In this document: piece by piece, positions 1 through 6,106 of the stretch
Layout of the letters: the number at the start of each line of letters is the position of its first letter
Numbering within the stretch: position 1 is the stretch's first letter
NCBI GenBank assembly: GCA_023392185.1
Contig: JAEVZP010000007.1
Coordinates: forward strand, 1-10,024
Reading direction: 5' to 3'
Origin: Bacteroidota bacterium
GTDB lineage: Bacteria; Bacteroidota; Bacteroidia; Chitinophagales; Chitinophagaceae
DNA length: 10,024 bases
Translations under genes and position numbers: made by a program
Notes under the pieces: model-generated
Told to the model about the DNA's origin: nothing
What the model saw: the letters and a program-made list of their open reading frames with translations, nothing else
Database searches by the model: none

Positions 1-789
1 TCCAAAATCACCATTGGCCTGATTGGAAAATACGTAGAGCTTCAGGATGCCTATAAATCCATTCTGGAAGCCCTGATCCACGCCGGAGCGGTCAACGAGT
101 GCAAGGTAGAAGTGCGCAATATCCACTCGGAATACCTGACGCCTGAAACGGCCGCCGAAACCCTCCAACACCTGGATGCGGTGCTGGTGGCGCCGGGCTT
201 TGGTTCCCGCGGCATCGAAGGCAAGATTGAAGCCATTCGCTATGCGCGGGAGAGCGGTCTGCCCTTCCTCGGCATTTGCCTCGGCATGCAGATGGCCTGT
301 GTGGAATTTGCCCGCAACGTGTTGGGTCTGAAGGACGCGTATTCTACCGAGATGGACGCCACCACGCCGCACCCGGTCATTTCGATGATGGAAGATCAGA
401 AAGCCATCAAAAACATGGGCGGAACCATGCGCCTCGGCGCGTATGCCTGCGAGCTGGATCCCGCTTCCAGGCTGGCCGGCTGCTACGGCAACACTCATAT
501 TGAGGAGCGCCACCGCCACCGCTACGAGTTCAACAATCAATATCTTTCCGCTTTCGAAGAAGCCGGATTTAGGCCAGTCGGCAAAAACCCAAAGACCGGC
601 CTGGTGGAAGCAGTGGAATTAAAAGACCACCCGTTCTACGTGGGGGTACAATATCACCCGGAATACAAAAGCACTGTTGAGGCCCCGCATCCGTTGTTTG
701 TGGGTTTTGTAAAAGCCGCGCTCGCTGCACAGGAAGACCGGCTGGCGATGAAAAAAATAGCTGCTCCGGCGCTGGAAACGGCCAGGTAA
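1..789 (+). CDS. pyrG: CTP synthase, C-terminal glutaminase part (5' partial)
   Basis: CTP synthase makes CTP from UTP, ATP and glutamine in the cytosol, the last step of de novo pyrimidine nucleotide synthesis. The reading frame is open from base 1, so the N-terminal amidoligase domain lies upstream; about 262 of roughly 540 residues are visible. The visible part is the class I glutamine amidotransferase domain. It has the oxyanion strand VAPGFGSRG (residues 63-71 of the fragment), the nucleophile elbow GICLGMQ with Cys at codon 277-279, and the His-x-Glu pair in YHPEY (His 655-657, Glu 661-663). The segment RHRYEFNN is also typical of PyrG. The triad is complete, so the glutaminase should be active. 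The last 20 or so residues form a Lys/Ala-rich tail beyond the domain. The next gene starts 34 nt downstream on the same strand, so co-transcription is possible. Confidence 0.97.
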   Translation, partial: SKITIGLIGKYVELQDAYKSILEALIHAGAVNECKVEVRNIHSEYLTPETAAETLQHLDAVLVAPGFGSRGIEGKIEAIRYARESGLPFLGICLGMQMACVEFARNVLGLKDAYSTEMDATTPHPVISMMEDQKAIKNMGGTMRLGAYACELDPASRLAGCYGNTHIEERHRHRYEFNNQYLSAFEEAGFRPVGKNPKTGLVEAVELKDHPFYVGVQYHPEYKSTVEAPHPLFVGFVKAALAAQEDRLAMKKIAAPALETAR

Positions 790-813
790 AGCGCTTTCAA
801 AAGCTTTTTAAAT

Positions 814-819
814 AGGAAA
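814..819 (+). promoter_or_regulatory. Shine-Dalgarno-like site for the GT-C-like gene
   Basis: AGGAAA lies four bases before the ATG at 824. Shine-Dalgarno matches are weak or absent at most other starts in this window, so this site supports the chosen start. Confidence 0.45.
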
Positions 820-823
820 CGCG

Positions 824-2413
824 ATGGGCCGTCGCAAAAATCTGTACCTGCTGGTGCTTTTTCTGGCGACGGCTCATCTGTTGTATGCACCGGCGTGGCG
901 GGCCGGCTGGGTGCGCGATGTTACCGGCTGGATCGAGTCGCTGCACACCCAAACACCCACAGAATACCTGCTGCGGCGGGGCCGGTATGTAGAAAGCCTT
1001 TATCCTTTTACACAAGGCATGTTGTGGGCCTGGTGGAAGCTTTTCGGCATCCACCCGCTGCCCTGGCATCTGCTGATGGTGAGCCTGCACGCCGGCTGCG
1101 CCTGGGGCTGGGCTTTGTTGTATGGAAAGGTTTTGAAGGCCCGGAATACCGGTATTTTTGCCGGCCTTTTTTTCCTGCTTTCGCCCTACGCTACGGAGGT
1201 CGTCGTCTGGGAAGCCGGCTATCATTATCTGCAGGGCATGGCCCTGATGCTGGGATCGCTGTTTGCCCTGCTGCGCTATCTGGAAGGTGGAAAAATGCGC
1301 TGGTTGGCAGTCGGGCTGATTGCTTTTTTGCCTACGCTCTTTGCCTTGGAAGTGTTTTATCTCACCCCGGTGTATGCGGCCCTTTTAGTTTTTTATTGCC
1401 GGAAAAACCCGCGTTCCCCAAAGGCTTTCCGGGCTTTTGTGTTACCGATGCTTGGCTTGTGGGTGGTGCAATATGGCCTGTTCCGGCTGTTGTATCATCA
1501 AACCATTCCGCACATAAAAACGCTGACGGTGTGGCGGATGAGCGATTACCTGCGCAAGCCCGGAAAATACTTTTTTCACCTGTTTTTATTCGGGCGCTAC
1601 TGGCCGGTGTCTCTGCGGCTCCTCCTTTATGATGTGCTCAACAGCTGGGCGTTTTTAATTACTATTTATGCGTCTCTGCTAACACTGATTTTCCGGAAAC
1701 GCCAGGCGCTGCACACCTTCGTACGGCGGCCTGCTTTCCTTCCGGTAGCCTTTGCCTTAGCTGCGCTGTTGCTGGTGGCTCCGCTTTATTTCCAGGAGAG
1801 CGGGCTGGTGGATTTCGACCGCTACGCCTACTTTATGCTGCCTGCCGTGGGTGCGATCGTGGGCGTTTATTTCCGGAAAACAGGCGTCCGGGTGGCTGCT
1901 TGGGTGCTTTCGGCAGCACTGCTTTTCTACACCAACTGGTTGTGGCGGCAAAGCGATGCCTTAAACCGGGACCTGCTGCTTCAGATTCCGGCATTTAAGG
2001 ACGGAAAACCTTCCCTTTTACTCAATCTGCCCAACGCGCTGCAAAATATTCCGATGGTGGGCCAGACGGCGGAAGGAGAAGCCGCCCTGATGCGTCGCCT
2101 GGTGCTGCAGAAGCCACTTCCCGGCACGGTGTTGGAGCCAAGCGCCGCAGCCCTTTCTTCGTTGGGCGACCTGGCCGTCGAAACCCAATGGTTATCGGCG
2201 CAAACGCTTCAGGTAACCCAAATCCGGGGCGGCGGCTGGTGGACGGAAGGGGTGCTTTCTGCAGACTGGGAAAACGATGCTTTCTCGGTTCGCTTTTTTC
2301 CCGAAAAACGTGCTTATGTGCTGACCCTGAAAGGACCCGCACAGGCGTTTCACCTGCTGCAATGGAAGGGCTCCCGATGGGTAGAAATTGGGGCTCATGG
2401 GAGCCGGCAATAG
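824..2413 (+). CDS. Polytopic membrane protein, GT-C glycosyltransferase-like
   Basis: This is a 529-residue integral membrane protein of uncertain function. By eye there are about 10-12 hydrophobic helices between residues 7 and 373, followed by a soluble C-terminal region of about 150 residues. The order of motifs resembles TMTC/PMT-like GT-C transferases. These are a first loop rich in Asp, Glu and Arg (residues 26-60), a GIHPLPWHLLMVSLHAG stretch (75-91), FLLSPYATEVVVWEAGYHYLQ (117-137, comparable to the family's HP..E.V.W pattern), a FALE segment (173-176) and FDRYAYFMLP (331-340). GT-C enzymes transfer sugars from lipid-phosphate donors at the outer face of the inner membrane; that this protein does so is inference. 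No TPR repeats follow the membrane part. Two TTTCCGGAAA palindromes in this gene each encode Phe-Arg-Lys. It may be co-transcribed with pyrG. A transporter or an unrelated polytopic protein cannot be excluded. Confidence 0.7.
   Translation: MGRRKNLYLLVLFLATAHLLYAPAWRAGWVRDVTGWIESLHTQTPTEYLLRRGRYVESLYPFTQGMLWAWWKLFGIHPLPWHLLMVSLHAGCAWGWALLYGKVLKARNTGIFAGLFFLLSPYATEVVVWEAGYHYLQGMALMLGSLFALLRYLEGGKMRWLAVGLIAFLPTLFALEVFYLTPVYAALLVFYCRKNPRSPKAFRAFVLPMLGLWVVQYGLFRLLYHQTIPHIKTLTVWRMSDYLRKPGKYFFHLFLFGRYWPVSLRLLLYDVLNSWAFLITIYASLLTLIFRKRQALHTFVRRPAFLPVAFALAALLLVAPLYFQESGLVDFDRYAYFMLPAVGAIVGVYFRKTGVRVAAWVLSAALLFYTNWLWRQSDALNRDLLLQIPAFKDGKPSLLLNLPNALQNIPMVGQTAEGEAALMRRLVLQKPLPGTVLEPSAAALSSLGDLAVETQWLSAQTLQVTQIRGGGWWTEGVLSADWENDAFSVRFFPEKRAYVLTLKGPAQAFHLLQWKGSRWVEIGAHGSRQ
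1690..1699. repeat. TTTCCGGAAA palindrome, copy 1
   Basis: Exact 10-bp copy inside the GT-C-like gene, read as Phe-Arg-Lys. It is one of eight exact copies in the window (1690, 1870, 2854, 5109, 7031, 7158, 7649, 8496). Confidence 0.9.
1870..1879. repeat. TTTCCGGAAA palindrome, copy 2
   Basis: Exact copy in the GT-C-like gene, again read as Phe-Arg-Lys. Confidence 0.9.
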
Positions 2414-2418
2414 CTTTC
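2388..2418 (+). promoter_or_regulatory. Possible Bacteroidota-type promoter for the BtuF-like gene
   Basis: TTG at 2388-2390 is followed after 20 nt by TAGCTTTC at 2411-2418, one base from the TAnnTTTG consensus. It overlaps the end of the preceding gene, and its predicted start point would lie before the ATG at 2457. The match is imperfect and could be chance. Confidence 0.3.
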
Positions 2419-2456
2419 TACAGACCTTTGTGGCTTCTTTCAAAGAGTTTCTTTCC

Positions 2457-3242
2457 ATGCCACAATCCATCATCGACATGCTCGGCCGACCGCTGACGGT
2501 GCCCGACCGCCCGCAACGCATCGTCTCGCTGGTGCCTTCCCAAACGGAACTGCTCGCCGACCTGGGGCTGGAAACAGCGGTGGCTGGCATCACGAAATTC
2601 TGTATCCATCCCGACCGCTGGTTCCGGAAAAAAGCGCGTGTCGGCGGTACCAAAGATGTAAGGCCCGACCGCGTGGCGGCACTGCAACCCGATCTGATTC
2701 TGGCCAACAAGGAAGAAAACGTACAGGGGCAGATCGAAGCGCTTACGGCTATTGCCCCCGTTTGGGTGAGCGATATCGAGACGCTGGACGATGCGTTGGA
2801 GATGATCCGGCAAATAGGGCAGATTACCGGCAAAAGCGCAGCAGAAAGCGAAATTTCCGGAAAAATAGCCGCTGCTTTTGCACAACTGCAACCCGCCCGG
2901 ACCCCGCAACGTGTGGCCTATGCCATCTGGCGCGATCCGTGGATGTGGGCCGGCGGCGACACCTTTATCGACGAGATGCTCTGCCGCTGCGGCTGGCAAA
3001 ATGTGCTGCACGAAACGGCCCGTTATCCGGAAGTGACTTTGGCAGAACTGGCCGCTTTAAAGCCCGACCGCATTCTGCTTTCCTCCGAACCGTATCCCTT
3101 TGGCGAAAAACACCTGGCAGAAGTAACAGCGGCTTTGCCGGAGGCATCGGCAGCACTGGTGGACGGCGAGCTGTTCTCCTGGTATGGCAGCCGGTTGCTG
3201 CAATCGCCGGCTTATTTTCAGCAGCTGATCGACAGGGCTTAA
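2457..3242 (+). CDS. BtuF-like helical-backbone metal/cobalamin-binding protein without signal peptide
   Basis: This 261-residue protein belongs to the periplasmic-binding-protein family with a helical backbone (BtuF/FecB type), which binds cobalamin, haem or siderophores for ABC importers. The N-lobe begins with RPQRIVSLVPSQTELLADLG (residues 18-37), followed by GITKFCIHPDRWFRKKARVGGTK (44-66) and the ALQPDLILANKEEN segment (75-88). The C-lobe has WAGGDTFIDEMLCRCGWQNV (164-183) and LKPDRILLSSEPYPF (201-215). The ATG at 2457 was chosen because the protein then begins just before the first strand. A TTG at 2388 would overlap the previous gene and add a non-signal-like leader. No signal peptide or lipobox is seen with either start, which is odd for an importer receptor, and no permease or ATPase gene is adjacent. 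It may therefore act in the cytosol or use an unrecognised export route. Ligand identity is not determined by the sequence. Confidence 0.88.
   Translation: MPQSIIDMLGRPLTVPDRPQRIVSLVPSQTELLADLGLETAVAGITKFCIHPDRWFRKKARVGGTKDVRPDRVAALQPDLILANKEENVQGQIEALTAIAPVWVSDIETLDDALEMIRQIGQITGKSAAESEISGKIAAAFAQLQPARTPQRVAYAIWRDPWMWAGGDTFIDEMLCRCGWQNVLHETARYPEVTLAELAALKPDRILLSSEPYPFGEKHLAEVTAALPEASAALVDGELFSWYGSRLLQSPAYFQQLIDRA
2854..2863. repeat. TTTCCGGAAA palindrome, copy 3
   Basis: Exact copy in the BtuF-like gene, in a different frame, read as Ile-Ser-Gly-Lys. A core TTCCGGAA copy lies at 2622-2629 in the same gene, read as Phe-Arg-Lys. Confidence 0.9.
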
Positions 3243-3305
3243 TGAAGCAGAAAGAGCGGGCAAGCTGTAAAAAAGGCAAAAGGATACACCACTTTAAGCG
3301 CCAGC

Positions 3306-3325
3306 GGCCCTGCCTTCGGCGGGCC
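3306..3325 (+). terminator. GC-rich hairpin after the BtuF-like gene
   Basis: GGCCC (3306-3310) pairs with GGGCC (3321-3325), and GCC (3312-3314) pairs with GGC (3318-3320) around a TTC loop, with one bulged T. It follows the BtuF-like stop codon by 63 nt and precedes the aldolase promoter. There is no immediate T-run, so termination is only possible. Confidence 0.4.
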
Positions 3326-3327
3326 AA

Positions 3328-3359
3328 TTGGTAAACCAAAGTTTTTTGTTATACTTTTG
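3328..3359 (+). promoter_or_regulatory. Bacteroidota-type promoter of the aldolase gene
   Basis: TTG at 3328-3330 and TACTTTTG at 3352-3359 are separated by 21 nt. The second box matches the Bacteroidota primary-sigma -7 consensus TAnnTTTG exactly. Transcription would start near 3365, giving a leader of about 35 nt before the ATG at 3401. That leader has no Shine-Dalgarno sequence, as is common in this phylum. Confidence 0.75.
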
Positions 3360-3400
3360 CACCCGATTTACATACCCTTTACCCCTCAAAAATCTGGTTT

Positions 3401-4471
3401 ATGGCGACGCTGACGGCGACCTCCCGCATTGAAGACATCCTGGCCGACAAGGCCGAATACTACCTCGGTCATACCAGCACTGCAATCGACAAGTCGGTGC
3501 TGCACGCTCCATCTGCGCATGCCGTGGATACCATCTGGGCCGATTCCAACCGCAATATCCAGACCCTGCGCAGCATTCAGACCCTGCTGGGCCACGGTCG
3601 CCTCGCCAACACCGGCTACGTGAGCATCCTGCCCGTAGATCAGGGTATTGAGCACAGCGCCGGCGCTTCTTTTGCACCCAACCCGATTTATTTCGATCCG
3701 GAAAACATCGTGAAGCTGGCCATGGAAGGCGGCTGTAATGCCGTAGCTTCCACCTATGGCGTACTGGGCGCAGTGGCCCGCAAATATGCCCACAAGATCC
3801 CGTTTATCGTTAAGATCAACCACAACGAGTTTATTTCTTATCCCAACCGCTTCGATCAGATCATGTTTGGCTCCATCAAGGAAGCCTGGAACATGGGCGC
3901 GGTGGCCGTAGGCGCAACCATTTATTTTGGCTCGGAAGAAAGCACCCGCCAGATTCAGGAAGTAGCCAAGGCGTTTGAATATGCCCATGAGCTGGGCATG
4001 GCGACGGTGCTATGGTGCTACCTGCGCAACAGCGGTTTCAAGAAAGATGGTGTGGACTACCATGCGGCTGCCGACCTCACGGCGCAAGCCAACCACCTCG
4101 GCGTGACGCTGCAAGCGGACATTATCAAGCAAAAACTGCCAACCAACAACGGTGGCTACACGGCGCTGAACTTCGGTAAGACGCACAAAAACGTGTACGA
4201 AAAAATGACCACCGATCACCCGATCGACCTGGCCCGCTATCAGGTCATGAACTGCTATGCCGGCCGCGTAGGCCTGATCAACTCCGGAGGCGAATCCAAA
4301 GGCGACTCCGACCTGCAGGAAGCCGTTATTACTGCTGTGGTGAACAAGCGCGCCGGTGGTATGGGCCTCATTTCCGGTCGCAAAGCCTTCCAGAAAGACA
4401 TGGGCGTAGGCGTGGACCTGCTCAACGCCATTCAGGACGTATACCTGGACGACAGCATTAAGCTAGCATAA
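3401..4471 (+). CDS. fbaB: Class I fructose-bisphosphate aldolase, DhnA/FbaB type
   Basis: This 356-residue enzyme reversibly splits fructose 1,6-bisphosphate into dihydroxyacetone phosphate and glyceraldehyde 3-phosphate through a Schiff-base lysine, in glycolysis and gluconeogenesis. Its length is close to that of E. coli FbaB (350). Family landmarks are ILPVDQGIEHSAG (residues 76-88), the core strand IVKINHNEF (136-144), GAVAVGATIYFGSEES (166-181), the lysine-bearing segment ADIIKQKLPTNNGG (239-252), the phosphate-binding region RVGLINSGGESKGD, and NKRAGGMGLISGRKAF near the C-terminus. The Schiff-base lysine is expected in the IIKQK segment (Lys243 or Lys245), but I cannot assign it by eye. 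The gene is monocistronic: it has its own promoter upstream and a strong terminator 25 nt past the stop codon. No TTTCCGGAAA palindrome occurs in it. Confidence 0.96.
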   Translation: MATLTATSRIEDILADKAEYYLGHTSTAIDKSVLHAPSAHAVDTIWADSNRNIQTLRSIQTLLGHGRLANTGYVSILPVDQGIEHSAGASFAPNPIYFDPENIVKLAMEGGCNAVASTYGVLGAVARKYAHKIPFIVKINHNEFISYPNRFDQIMFGSIKEAWNMGAVAVGATIYFGSEESTRQIQEVAKAFEYAHELGMATVLWCYLRNSGFKKDGVDYHAAADLTAQANHLGVTLQADIIKQKLPTNNGGYTALNFGKTHKNVYEKMTTDHPIDLARYQVMNCYAGRVGLINSGGESKGDSDLQEAVITAVVNKRAGGMGLISGRKAFQKDMGVGVDLLNAIQDVYLDDSIKLA

Positions 4472-4496
4472 GTTTCAGAATAGATTTTTTCTTGTG

Positions 4497-4525
4497 GAGA
4501 CGCCCAACCCGGGCGTCTCTTTTTT
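4497..4525 (+). terminator. Intrinsic terminator of the aldolase gene
   Basis: A perfect 9-bp stem pairs GAGACGCCC (4497-4505) with GGGCGTCTC (4511-4519) around a 5-nt loop, followed by six T. It lies just after the aldolase stop codon and separates that gene from the lipoprotein gene. This also argues against any start for the next gene at 4526. Confidence 0.92.
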
Positions 4526-4582
4526 GTGCGCCAATGGCTCCCGGTATGCGAATTGCAGCTGGTTTCGGAAAAGAATTCTCTG

Positions 4583-5203
4583 ATGCGCCTTTTTCTGCTA
4601 ATCCCGATGCTGCTTTGGAGCTGCAACACGGCTGCTCCGGATGCAACCGCCACATCCCCAATGGATACTGCCACCGCTGCTGCGGCCGTTCCGGAGACCG
4701 ATTTTTCCCCAAACCCGATACCCGCTGTGGATGCTGATTGGGAAATTATTCCCGGAAAAAAGATTGGTAACACGGCACTGGGCGACGACCCGGACATCCT
4801 GCTGCAACGCATTGGCAAGCCCGACGCTTCCGACGCAGCTATGGGCAAAGCCTGGCTGGTATGGAACGGAAAAGACACCGATCATACGCTTGCCGTTTTC
4901 ACCACTTACGCAGACAGCAATATGCGGCGCAAGGCGATCCGGCACATCCGCGTCACCTCACCGCGCTTCCGGACACCGGAGGGAATTCACACCGGCAGCA
5001 CGCGTTCGGCAATTGCGGCGGTATTTCCCCAAATGAAAGCTGCCGACCTTCCTTTTACAGATGCCGCGCCTCGTTATGATGCTGTCTCCAAAGGCATTTC
5101 TTTTGAGTTTTCCGGAAATACGGGTGCAGCCACCTGCACCGCTATTCTGGTGTATCCGCCGGGAGATCTGCCCACCGCCTACCTGCCAATCCCACAGGGC
5201 TAA
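4583..5203 (+). CDS. Putative lipoprotein, unknown function
   Basis: This 206-residue protein starts with a short lipoprotein signal peptide. MR is followed by a hydrophobic stretch (residues 3-12) and the lipobox LWSC, with Cys14 as the predicted lipidated residue. The upstream in-frame start at 4526 was rejected because it lies right at the base of the terminator and adds a leader that hides the signal. Residues 15-50 form a low-complexity Ala/Thr/Pro/Asp linker. The folded part begins near DADWEIIPGKKIGNTALGDD. It includes LLQRIGKPD and later RVTSPRFRTPEGIHTGSTRSAIAAVFPQM, a pattern I associate with Bacteroidota envelope lipoproteins of BamE/SmpA-like or BLIP-like fold. That comparison is from memory and weak. 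The location is probably the periplasmic side of the inner or outer membrane. It converges on the YciE-like gene. Confidence 0.75.
   Translation: MRLFLLIPMLLWSCNTAAPDATATSPMDTATAAAAVPETDFSPNPIPAVDADWEIIPGKKIGNTALGDDPDILLQRIGKPDASDAAMGKAWLVWNGKDTDHTLAVFTTYADSNMRRKAIRHIRVTSPRFRTPEGIHTGSTRSAIAAVFPQMKAADLPFTDAAPRYDAVSKGISFEFSGNTGAATCTAILVYPPGDLPTAYLPIPQG
5109..5118. repeat. TTTCCGGAAA palindrome, copy 4
   Basis: Exact copy near the end of the lipoprotein gene, read as Phe-Ser-Gly-Asn. Confidence 0.9.
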
Positions 5204-5229
5204 AACCAAAACATTTTTACGGATATAAG

Positions 5230-5270
5230 AAGACGTCAGAGCCGGGCAAAATGCCCTGCCCTGACGTCTT
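5230..5270. terminator. Hairpin between convergent genes
   Basis: AAGACGTCAG (5230-5239) pairs perfectly with CTGACGTCTT (5261-5270). Inside, GGGCA (5244-5248) pairs with TGCCC (5252-5256) around an AAA loop, with a 4x4 internal loop between the stems. It sits between the lipoprotein stop (5203) and the YciE-like stop (5299) and probably ends transcription from both sides. The T-tracts are weak. Confidence 0.65.
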
Positions 5271-5298
5271 TCACAAACACAAATTAATTCAGAAGCAA

Positions 5299-5979
5299 TC
5301 AGGCTTCTTCGTCATCTTCATCCTCTTCCAGCGCTTCAAAGTTGATGCTGGTTTCGGCGATTTCGGTCAGGTGCAAGTCCGTGTCTTCTTCTTCCTGAAG
5401 GGTTTTGTCGAGCAGGTCGGCGGCGCGCTCCAGCCCCAGCGTCTCGGCCAGGGCTACGAGGCCCCCATAGGTGGCAATTTCATAGTGCTCTACCTTCTGT
5501 GCCGCAATAATAAGCGCAGCGTCGCGGGTCATGCTGCCTTCTTCGGTTTCCTTAATGATCGACTCGGCTTCTTTGAGGATGCCCAGGATCGCCTCGCATT
5601 TTTCGCCTTCGGCTTTCTCGTCCAGGATCCGGAACACTTTTTCGAGCCGCAAAATCTGCTTTTGCGTCATCAGGTAATGATCTTCAAACGCTTCCTGAAG
5701 CTCTTCGGTGGTAGCTGCTTTTTCCATTTTCTGAAGGCCGCCAAGGATCTGTTTTTCAGCGAAATACATATCCTTCAGCGCATCGAGGAAAAACTTGTAC
5801 AGCAAACCTTCCCTGCTGGCCTCAGGCACGCGCTGTTGTGGCTTCTTCCGGGCAGGAGTTTTGGGCTCGGTCCTGGAAGCGGTTTTGGAGGCCGTGGCGG
5901 CCTTTTTCTTTGGAGCAGCGGCACCGGTGGTTTGCGCGGTCGGTGCACTGCCGGCTTTGGCGGTTTCTTGCGTTGCCAT
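5299..5979 (-). CDS. YciE/DUF892-family ferritin-like protein with basic N-terminal tail
   Basis: This 226-residue protein belongs to the DUF892/YciE family, four-helix ferritin-like proteins linked to stress responses whose biochemical role is not established. Residues 56-215 hold the fold: LLYKFFLDALKDMYFAEKQI (helix A, Glu75), ELQEAFEDHYLMTQKQILRL (helix B, Glu99 and His101), DAALIIAAQKVEHYEIATYG (helix C, Glu164 and His165), and LLDKTLQEEEDTDLHLTEIA (helix D, with Glu and His203). Candidate di-metal ligands are thus present. The first 52 residues are Ala/Lys/Thr/Pro-rich (AAAPKKKAATASKT and similar), resembling histone H1 tails, and the C-terminus is acidic (EEDEDDEEA). The gene lies 127 nt downstream of the KGG protein on the same strand, matching the yciG-yciE pairing of enterobacteria. 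A single operon is likely but unproven. Confidence 0.9.
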   Translation of the reverse strand: MATQETAKAGSAPTAQTTGAAAPKKKAATASKTASRTEPKTPARKKPQQRVPEASREGLLYKFFLDALKDMYFAEKQILGGLQKMEKAATTEELQEAFEDHYLMTQKQILRLEKVFRILDEKAEGEKCEAILGILKEAESIIKETEEGSMTRDAALIIAAQKVEHYEIATYGGLVALAETLGLERAADLLDKTLQEEEDTDLHLTEIAETSINFEALEEDEDDEEA

Positions 5980-6036
5980 AAAAATCTTTTTGGGGATGTT
6001 TTTTTAGAAAGAAAGTCAGATCTCCCGGGGCCAATC

Positions 6037-6069
6037 CCTGCTTCCCGGTTGCTGTGTGCAGGAAGCAGG
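6037..6069. other. 9-bp inverted repeat between the KGG and YciE-like genes
   Basis: CCTGCTTCC (6037-6045) and GGAAGCAGG (6061-6069) are perfect inverted complements around a 15-nt loop. The repeat lies in the 127-nt gap between two co-oriented genes. On the minus strand no T-run follows, so it is a weak terminator candidate. It may instead stabilise or process a shared mRNA. Confidence 0.5.
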
Positions 6070-6106
6070 AATTTTCCGGGATTATCGGTGATAAAGCAGC
6101 ATTGGC

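Noticed and set aside
788..808. Two adjacent palindromes (AAAGCGCTTT and AAAAGCTTTT) after pyrG, considered as a terminator
   Set aside because: Each is a spacerless dyad with no loop, and the next gene follows within 34 nt with a Shine-Dalgarno-like site, so termination here is unlikely.
2388..2456. Upstream TTG start for the BtuF-like protein
   Set aside because: It overlaps the preceding gene, uses a rare start codon and adds a leader that is not a signal peptide; the ATG at 2457 fits the fold.
4526..4582. Upstream start for the lipoprotein gene
   Set aside because: It begins directly after the terminator T-run and would bury the lipobox signal peptide inside the protein.
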